Origin: an uncultured Ruminiclostridium sp.
GTDB taxonomy: Bacteria > Bacillota > Clostridia > Oscillospirales > Ruminococcaceae
Direction: 5' to 3'
NCBI GenBank assembly: GCA_947630175.1
Contig: CANRGJ010000005.1
Span: 124,001 to 188,000, forward strand
Length of the DNA: 64,000 nt
In this document: positions 58,785 to 64,000 of the stretch, piece by piece
Layout: each line of letters opens with the position of its first letter
Numbering within the stretch: the first letter of the stretch is position 1
Notes under the pieces: model-generated
Told to the model about the DNA's origin: nothing
The model's database searches: none
Seen by the model: the letters and a program-made list of their open reading frames with translations, nothing else
Made by a program: the position numbers and the translations under genes

Positions 58785-60851
58785 ATGTCCATCAATAACA
58801 GCAGAGATTACGACATAGCCCTGCACTTCTTCCACGAGGGCAAGGCTACTGAGGCATACGCTTTTTTCGGCGCTCATTTCACTGAGCAAAACGGAGAAAA
58901 AGGCGTGATTTTCCGTGTCTGGGCGCCTAACGCAGCCTCCGTCAGCGTTGTGGGCGATTTCAACCACTGGGACAGATACTGCAATCAGATGTATCGCACC
59001 CAGCATGACGGAAGCGTCTGGGAAACGTTTATTCCGGGTTTAAAACAGTATGACATCTATAAATACAGCATAGAAAGCGCAAGAGGACAGGTACATCTGA
59101 AAGCCGACCCTTACGGTTTTCATATGGAAACTCGTCCCAACACCGCCACCAAGCTGTACGAGCTTGAAGGCTACGAATGGCACGACGCCGAATGGCTGAA
59201 AGCCCGCGAAAGCAAGAACATATACGATTCTCCCATAAATATCTACGAAATGCACCTTAATTCATGGCTGCACAAAAAGGACGAAGACGAGCTGTTTAAC
59301 TATATGGAGCTTGCCCGCCAGCTTATCCCTTATGTTAAGAAAATGGGCTACACTCATATTGAGATAATGCCTGTGGCGGAATTTCCCTTTGACGGCTCAT
59401 GGGGCTATCAGCAGATAGGATATTACGCTCCCACCTCTCGTTTTGGCACTCCCCACGACTTTATGCAGTTTGTGGATTATTGCCACGAAAACGGCATAGG
59501 GCTTATCCTCGACTGGGTACCTGCTCACTTCCCCAAGGACGCCGCAGGACTTTACGAGTTTGACGGAAGCTATTGCTACGAGTATTCCGAACCGTTAAAG
59601 CGTGAGCATTTAAGCTGGGGAACAAGAGTTTTCGACTGGGGCAAGCCTGAGGTTCAGAGCTTCCTCATCTCCAACGCAAACTACTGGTTCGACAAATATC
59701 ACGTTGACGGACTTCGTGTAGACGCTGTCGCCTCAATGCTTTATCTTGACTACGACCGCAGAGAATGGCAGAGAAACGTGAACGGCGGCAACGAAAACTT
59801 AGAGGCTATCGCATTCCTGCAAAAGCTTAATTCCGCATTATTTGCCAATCACCCGAATATACTGATGATTGCGGAAGAATCAACCGCATGGCCTATGGTG
59901 ACAAAGCCTGCGGACGTTGGCGGCTTAGGCTTCAACTTCAAGTGGAACATGGGCTGGATGAACGATATGATATCCTATATGTCCATGAACCCCGAATATC
60001 GCCCATATCATCACAACAACCTCACCTTCTCCTTCTACTATGCTTTTTCCGAGAATTTCATACTTCCAATCTCCCATGACGAAGTGGTATACGGAAAATG
60101 CTCAATGTTGGACAAAATGAGTGGACCCAGAGAAAAGCGCTTTGCGTCGCTGAGGACGTTCCTCACCTATATGACTGCTCACCCCGGCAAAAAGCTCACC
60201 TTTATGGGACAGGAATTTGCCCAGTTTAGAGAGTGGAACTACAAGACGGGTCTTGACTGGGACGTTCTGGAATTTGACGAGCATAAAAAGCACCAGCACT
60301 TTGTTGAAAAGCTGAACGCTTTTTACCTCGAGCATAAGGAGCTGTGGGAGGCGGACAGCGACTGGAGTGGCTTTAAGTGGATAGTAAGCGACGACAACGC
60401 AAATTCCGTCATCGCATTCCGCCGCTTTGACAGAAGCGGAAACGAGCTTATCGCCGTGTGCAACTTCCAGCCTGTTTCTCACGAGCAGTACAGCTTCGGC
60501 GTACCTTATTATGCTGATTATGAGGAGATATTCTCAACAGAACTTCCCGAATTCGGCGGTGACGGTGCCGCAAACAAGACGGTAAAATCCGTTGCCGAGC
60601 CTATGCACGGCGAGCCTTATTCCATAACGATAAAAATTCCTCCCATGTCCGCTATGTTCTTTAAAGCAAAGAACATAAGAACTCCCGAGGACGATATGAG
60701 AAAGGCGCTTGCCGAAAGAGCAAAGAAAAACGCAAAGCCCGCAGCCAAAAAAACCGCTGCAAAAAAGCCCGCCGCAAAGACCACGGCGAAAAAAGTCCCT
60801 GCCGCTAAGAAAACGGCTGAAAAAAATAAAAAATCGGAGGCTAAATCATGA
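58785..60851 (+). CDS. glgB: 1,4-alpha-glucan branching enzyme with lysine-rich tail
   Basis: A 688-residue GH13 enzyme that makes alpha-1,6 branches in glycogen. A CBM48 domain (about 30-120, [11 protein letters not shown]) precedes the barrel with [12 protein letters not shown] (nucleophile Asp), [11 protein letters not shown] (acid/base Glu) and [12 protein letters not shown] (His-Asp). The last about 45 residues are a Lys/Ala/Pro repeat tail (AAKK and PAAKK units), histone-H1-like and not part of usual GlgB. I start at the ATG at 58785, because GGGAAAGGA lies 9 nt upstream. Overlaps glgC by ATGA. Confidence 0.95.
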   Translation: MSINNSRDYDIALHFFHEGKATEAYAFFGAHFTEQNGEKGVIFRVWAPNAASVSVVGDFNHWDRYCNQMYRTQHDGSVWETFIPGLKQYDIYKYSIESARGQVHLKADPYGFHMETRPNTATKLYELEGYEWHDAEWLKARESKNIYDSPINIYEMHLNSWLHKKDEDELFNYMELARQLIPYVKKMGYTHIEIMPVAEFPFDGSWGYQQIGYYAPTSRFGTPHDFMQFVDYCHENGIGLILDWVPAHFPKDAAGLYEFDGSYCYEYSEPLKREHLSWGTRVFDWGKPEVQSFLISNANYWFDKYHVDGLRVDAVASMLYLDYDRREWQRNVNGGNENLEAIAFLQKLNSALFANHPNILMIAEESTAWPMVTKPADVGGLGFNFKWNMGWMNDMISYMSMNPEYRPYHHNNLTFSFYYAFSENFILPISHDEVVYGKCSMLDKMSGPREKRFASLRTFLTYMTAHPGKKLTFMGQEFAQFREWNYKTGLDWDVLEFDEHKKHQHFVEKLNAFYLEHKELWEADSDWSGFKWIVSDDNANSVIAFRRFDRSGNELIAVCNFQPVSHEQYSFGVPYYADYEEIFSTELPEFGGDGAANKTVKSVAEPMHGEPYSITIKIPPMSAMFFKAKNIRTPEDDMRKALAERAKKNAKPAAKKTAAKKPAAKTTAKKVPAAKKTAEKNKKSEAKS

Positions 60852-62053
60852 ATCACGTCAAAAAAGAAATTGTTGCCATGCTGCTTGCAGGCGGACAGGG
60901 AAGCAGACTGTACGCGCTGACGCACGATATGGCAAAGCCCGCAGTTCCTTACGGCGGAAAGTACAGGATAATCGACTTTCCCCTGTCAAACTGCATAAAT
61001 TCGGGCATTGATACCGTGGGAGTTCTTACCCAGTATCAGCCCCTCGTACTCAGCGAGTACATAGGAAACGGTCAGCCCTGGGGCTTGAACCGTACTTACG
61101 GCGGCGTTCATGTGCTGCCGCCTTATGAAACTGCGTCAGGCAAAAGCTGGTACGCAGGCACCGCAAACGCCATTTACCAGAACATCAGCTTTGTAGACCG
61201 CTACAATCCCGAATACGTTGCCATTTTGTCAGGCGACCATATTTACAAAATGGATTATAACGAAATGCTGGACTTCCACAAAAAGACGGGAGCAGACGCC
61301 ACTATCGCCGTTCGTGAAGTTCCGTGGGAGGAAGCAAGCCGTTTCGGCATTATGACTGCGGACGCAGATCACGTTATCACCGAATTTGCCGAAAAGCCCA
61401 AGGAGCCTAAATCCAACCTTGCTTCAATGGGCGTTTACATCTTCACCTGGAAAGTCCTAAAGCAGTATCTTATCGACAACGAAAACGACGAGACTGCCAC
61501 CAAGGACTTCGGCAAGAACATAATCCCCTCAATGCTGGAAAATAAGTGCAAAATGGTCGCTTTCCCCTTCAACCATTACTGGAAGGACGTAGGAACGATA
61601 GACAGCCTTTGGGAGGCAAATATGGACTGCCTTGACCCCAATGTTCCCCTGAACCTTTACGACAACAACTGGAAGATCTATTCCAGAAACCCTGTAATGC
61701 CTCCTCATTACGCAGGTCCCGACAGCAAGATCGAAAACTCGATGATCGCTGAAGGCTGCAACATTTACGGAACGGTGGACTTCTCAATTCTGTTCTCAGG
61801 CGTTACCGTTGAGGAAGGCGCAATAGTCCGCGACAGCATCATAATGCCAAACACAATCATTAAAAAAGGCGCCGTTATCGAGTATTCGATAGTGGGCGAG
61901 GACTGCACCGTAGGCGAAGGCGCACACATCGGCGAGCGTCCTGAAACTATCGAGGACAAGGATACATGGGGAGTTGCCGTCGTAGGACATAAGGTAAATA
62001 TCAGCGACAACAGCGCAGTCAAAGCAAAGGCTATGATATCCGAAAGCATTTGA
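60848..62053 (+). CDS. glgC: Glucose-1-phosphate adenylyltransferase
   Basis: A 401-residue ADP-glucose pyrophosphorylase, the committed step of glycogen synthesis. The catalytic loop [14 protein letters not shown] is complete, followed by [40 protein letters not shown] and [15 protein letters not shown], and a C-terminal left-handed beta-helix. Translationally coupled to glgB (ATGA). It probably works with the GlgD subunit encoded next. Confidence 0.97.
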   Translation: MNHVKKEIVAMLLAGGQGSRLYALTHDMAKPAVPYGGKYRIIDFPLSNCINSGIDTVGVLTQYQPLVLSEYIGNGQPWGLNRTYGGVHVLPPYETASGKSWYAGTANAIYQNISFVDRYNPEYVAILSGDHIYKMDYNEMLDFHKKTGADATIAVREVPWEEASRFGIMTADADHVITEFAEKPKEPKSNLASMGVYIFTWKVLKQYLIDNENDETATKDFGKNIIPSMLENKCKMVAFPFNHYWKDVGTIDSLWEANMDCLDPNVPLNLYDNNWKIYSRNPVMPPHYAGPDSKIENSMIAEGCNIYGTVDFSILFSGVTVEEGAIVRDSIIMPNTIIKKGAVIEYSIVGEDCTVGEGAHIGERPETIEDKDTWGVAVVGHKVNISDNSAVKAKAMISESI

Positions 62054-62114
62054 CAGACCCGCTTTAACGAATTGAAAACAAAAAAGTCAAAAACGCAGAA
62101 AGGAAATTTTTCTA

Positions 62115-63239
62115 ATGGCTAATATGTCTAATGTGCTGGGTCTGATATTTGCGAATATGCACGACAGCACTATAAATGATTTGACAAAGCTCCGTACAAT
62201 GGGCAGTGTTCCCTTTGGAGCAAGGTACAGACTTATCGATTTTGCTCTTTCCAATATGGTAAATAGCGGAATAAACACCATCGGCGTTATCACCAAGGCG
62301 AACTATCAGTCCCTGCTTGATCACCTCGGCTCAGGCGCAGAATGGGACCTGGCGAGAAAAACAGGCGGACTTCATCTCCTCCCTCCTTACGGCCACATCA
62401 ACGGCGGACTTTACAGAGGCAGACTTGAAGCTCTTGCAGGAGTAGTTGACTTCCTCCGTCATTGTGATGAGGAATATGTGTTCATCAGCGACACTGACGT
62501 TATCGCCAACATTGATTTGAAGAAGATAGTTGAGAACCACGAGGAAACAGGCGCAGACATCACCGTAGTTTACGCCAAGGAAGTATGCGACGCCGAGCGC
62601 ACCCGCACCAAGACCGTTCTCAGCGTGAACGACTCAGGCAAGATATACGATGTTCTTGTTCGTCCCGAGATAAGCGGCGAGCATAACGTGAGCCTGAATA
62701 TGTTTGTTATAAAGAAGTCCTTCCTTATCGAACTTGTAATAGAGAAGGCAAGCAAGAACCTTTACAGCTTTGAGGTTGACGTTCTCCAGCATATGCTCCC
62801 CGAGCTGAACGTTTACGGCTACCGTTTCGAGGGTTATCACGCTCAGATCGACGGCATAAAGACCTACTTCAAGTCCAATATGGAGCTTATGAACGCCGAC
62901 GTGCGCAAGGAGCTGTTCAACCACGACGATCCTATCTACACCAAGGTTCGTGACGAAGCTCCCGCCAAATACGGACTTGAGTCAGAGTGCAAGAACTCCA
63001 TAATCGCAGACGGCTGCGTTATTGAGGGCAAGGTGGAGAACAGCGTTCTGTTCAGAGGCGTAAAGGTCGGCAAGAACGCTGTTGTCAGAAACTGCATACT
63101 TATGCAGGACACGGTAGTGGGCGAAAAGTGTGAAATGAACTACGTTATCGCTGACAAGAACGTAAACATAGGAAACTTCCGCAGCATAGGCGGCACCGAG
63201 GATTACCCCGTATTCGTAGGCAAGGGTGCTTCGGTATAA
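62115..63239 (+). CDS. glgD: GlgD, non-catalytic ADP-glucose pyrophosphorylase subunit
   Basis: A 374-residue paralogue of GlgC. Where GlgC has the GGQGSRL loop, this protein has NVLGLIFANMHDSTINDLT, so the nucleotide-binding residues are lost, while the rest (GSVPFGARYRLIDFALSNMV, VFISDTDVIANID, the C-terminal beta-helix) is kept. In Firmicutes GlgD raises the activity of GlgC in a heterotetramer. AGAAAGGAAA lies before the ATG; 61 nt after glgC without own promoter. Confidence 0.95.
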   Translation: MANMSNVLGLIFANMHDSTINDLTKLRTMGSVPFGARYRLIDFALSNMVNSGINTIGVITKANYQSLLDHLGSGAEWDLARKTGGLHLLPPYGHINGGLYRGRLEALAGVVDFLRHCDEEYVFISDTDVIANIDLKKIVENHEETGADITVVYAKEVCDAERTRTKTVLSVNDSGKIYDVLVRPEISGEHNVSLNMFVIKKSFLIELVIEKASKNLYSFEVDVLQHMLPELNVYGYRFEGYHAQIDGIKTYFKSNMELMNADVRKELFNHDDPIYTKVRDEAPAKYGLESECKNSIIADGCVIEGKVENSVLFRGVKVGKNAVVRNCILMQDTVVGEKCEMNYVIADKNVNIGNFRSIGGTEDYPVFVGKGASV

Positions 63240-63255
63240 GCAAGCAGAAAACGAC

Positions 63256-63291
63256 AAAGCCGTCGGTGAACAGCCGCCGGCTTTGATTTTA
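63256..63291 (+). terminator. Terminator after glgD
   Basis: AAAGCCGTCGG / CCGCCGGCTTT with one mismatch, then GATTTTAT. Confidence 0.8.
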
Positions 63292-63298
63292 TCCGGAA

Positions 63299-63511
63299 GT
63301 GCGGTGCGGCGGCAGCGGTGTTATTGGGGGAGACCCTTTTGGAAAAGGGTCGTCCCCCAAACCCCCTCCCTAAAACTTCTGACTATTTTTTTCAAATGGG
63401 GCAACGCCCCATTTGAAAAAAATCATTAAAAGTCTTTGGAAAGGGGTTCGGGGAATAACCTTTCTTCAGAAAGGTTATTCCCCGACAGCGCCCGCTGCCG
63501 TCACACCGCAC
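63299..63511. repeat. 213-bp nested palindromic element (MITE-like)
   Basis: The ends are 20-nt inverted repeats (63299-63318 and 63492-63511) with 18 of 20 matches. Inside are three further hairpins: 63326-63358 (GGGGGAGACCCTTTT type), 63386-63422 (17-bp perfect stem, AAC loop) and 63449-63484 (16-bp stem). No coding potential is seen. It fills almost the whole 306-nt gap between glgD and the kinase gene. It looks like a mobile non-autonomous repeat or a structured RNA; no target duplication is obvious. Confidence 0.8.
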
Positions 63512-63545
63512 TTACAACTAAAACCAAACAAGGAGGTTCCGCCAA

Positions 63546-64000
63546 ATGCTGGACAGAATAATACAAACCGAGATACCAACTGTTGAAAAGGAGACCTATA
63601 AGGCGCAGGCAGACACTCTTAAAGTCCGCCTGAGAGCGCTTGAGCAGGAGATAAAGGAAAAGAAACTGCCTGTCATCATATTGTTTGAGGGCTGGGGCGC
63701 GTCAGGGAAAGGCTATGTTATAAGCAAGACCATAAACTGCCTTGACCCCCGCACCTACAATGTCTATTCCTCATTAGGACCAAATGATGTTGAAAATCGC
63801 CTGCCCCTTATGCACCGCTTCTGGAACGTTATCCCCGAAAAGGGCAAGCTGGCTATCCTTGATCGCAGCTGGTACAGCACAATAGTCCCTGCGGGAATAG
63901 AGGACAAGCTGAGCGATGAGGAACTGCAAGAGCGTATGGATATGGCGAACGTGTTTGAACGCCAGCTCACCGACGACGGCTATCTTATCATCAAATTTTT
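63546..64000 (+). CDS. PPK2-family polyphosphate kinase, 3' end beyond window
   Basis: The visible 151 residues show the P-loop kinase core of the PPK2 family: IILFEGWGASGKGYVI (Walker A, with the family's FEGW.ASGKG), VIPEKGKLAILDRSWYSTI (Walker B region with DRSWY) and FERQLTDDGYLIIKF. Such enzymes move phosphate between polyphosphate and nucleotides, for example AMP or ADP. GGAGG lies 9 nt before the ATG at 63546. The gene runs off the window end, and a second kinase domain (as in two-domain PAP enzymes) cannot be judged. Confidence 0.88.
   Translation, partial: MLDRIIQTEIPTVEKETYKAQADTLKVRLRALEQEIKEKKLPVIILFEGWGASGKGYVISKTINCLDPRTYNVYSSLGPNDVENRLPLMHRFWNVIPEKGKLAILDRSWYSTIVPAGIEDKLSDEELQERMDMANVFERQLTDDGYLIIKF

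Noticed and set aside
63299-63511. Simple tandem terminators after glgD
   Set aside because: A normal terminator already stands at 63256-63291, and the terminal inverted repeats join the hairpins into one element.

Overview
The window looks like chromosome of an anaerobic, spore-forming Firmicute of the Oscillospiraceae (Ruminococcus-like) type. The evidence is the sporulation genes (spoVT, gpr, spoIIP, spoIIE), a GlgC/GlgD pair in which GlgD lacks the catalytic pyrophosphorylase loop, a cytosolic GH26 mannanase and CE2/SGNH esterases of plant-polymer degraders, GGAGG ribosome sites, and a very uniform sigma-A promoter style (nearly every promoter found has a 17-nt spacer, with -10 TATAAT, TAAAAT or TACAAT). 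No rRNA, tRNA, CRISPR array or recognisable transposase was seen. The genus assignment is inference.

Layout. 1-5.2 kb: a cut membrane protein, a GNAT acetyltransferase, a hybrid histidine kinase with two receiver domains, and a membrane ferredoxin-like protein. 5.3-9.8 kb: thrS, then GH26 mannanase, a DUF4358 lipoprotein and an SDR oxidoreductase. 9.8-12.1 kb (minus): a five-gene redox operon (glutathione peroxidase, TSCPD protein, two flavodoxins, an OhrR-like MarR regulator) behind a perfect promoter. 12.2-18.9 kb (minus): a complete four-gene Wadjet (JetABCD) plasmid/DNA-defence operon with its own promoter and a leader inverted repeat. 19-20.5 kb: spoVT and sfsA.

20.5-30 kb is the most irregular part. 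It holds an RRXRR-type protein whose reading frame has no ordinary start but has two in-frame copies of a GGGG...ACCCAT motif in its leader. Next come a DUF2441 protein bounded by a 38-bp direct repeat and a single-chain two-lobed retropepsin-like protease that seems to start at ATA. These are followed by an amidohydrolase, an XRE regulator divergent from a BspA-type leucine-rich surface protein, the GGGtGRT/IscU-like pair, and a small secreted protein.

30-45.6 kb is housekeeping: an aminotransferase, trpS, an ABC-DUF1854-ABC exporter cassette with zinc ribbons, an HD-GYP protein, a RodA-family gene, galK, hflX and nadBC. 45.6-48.2 kb: GNAT genes between nadC and grpB, with an 81-bp duplication of the grpB start that left a 24-codon remnant, then a ProX-type deacylase and another GNAT. 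48.2-50 kb: cysteine desulfurase plus NifU scaffold. 50-52.6 kb: divergent SGNH lipoprotein and CE2 esterase. 52.7-58.6 kb: rpsT, gpr, spoIIP, rsmA, spoIIE. 58.7-64 kb: glycogen operon glgB-glgC-glgD, a 213-bp nested palindromic element, and the start of a PPK2-family kinase cut by the window edge.
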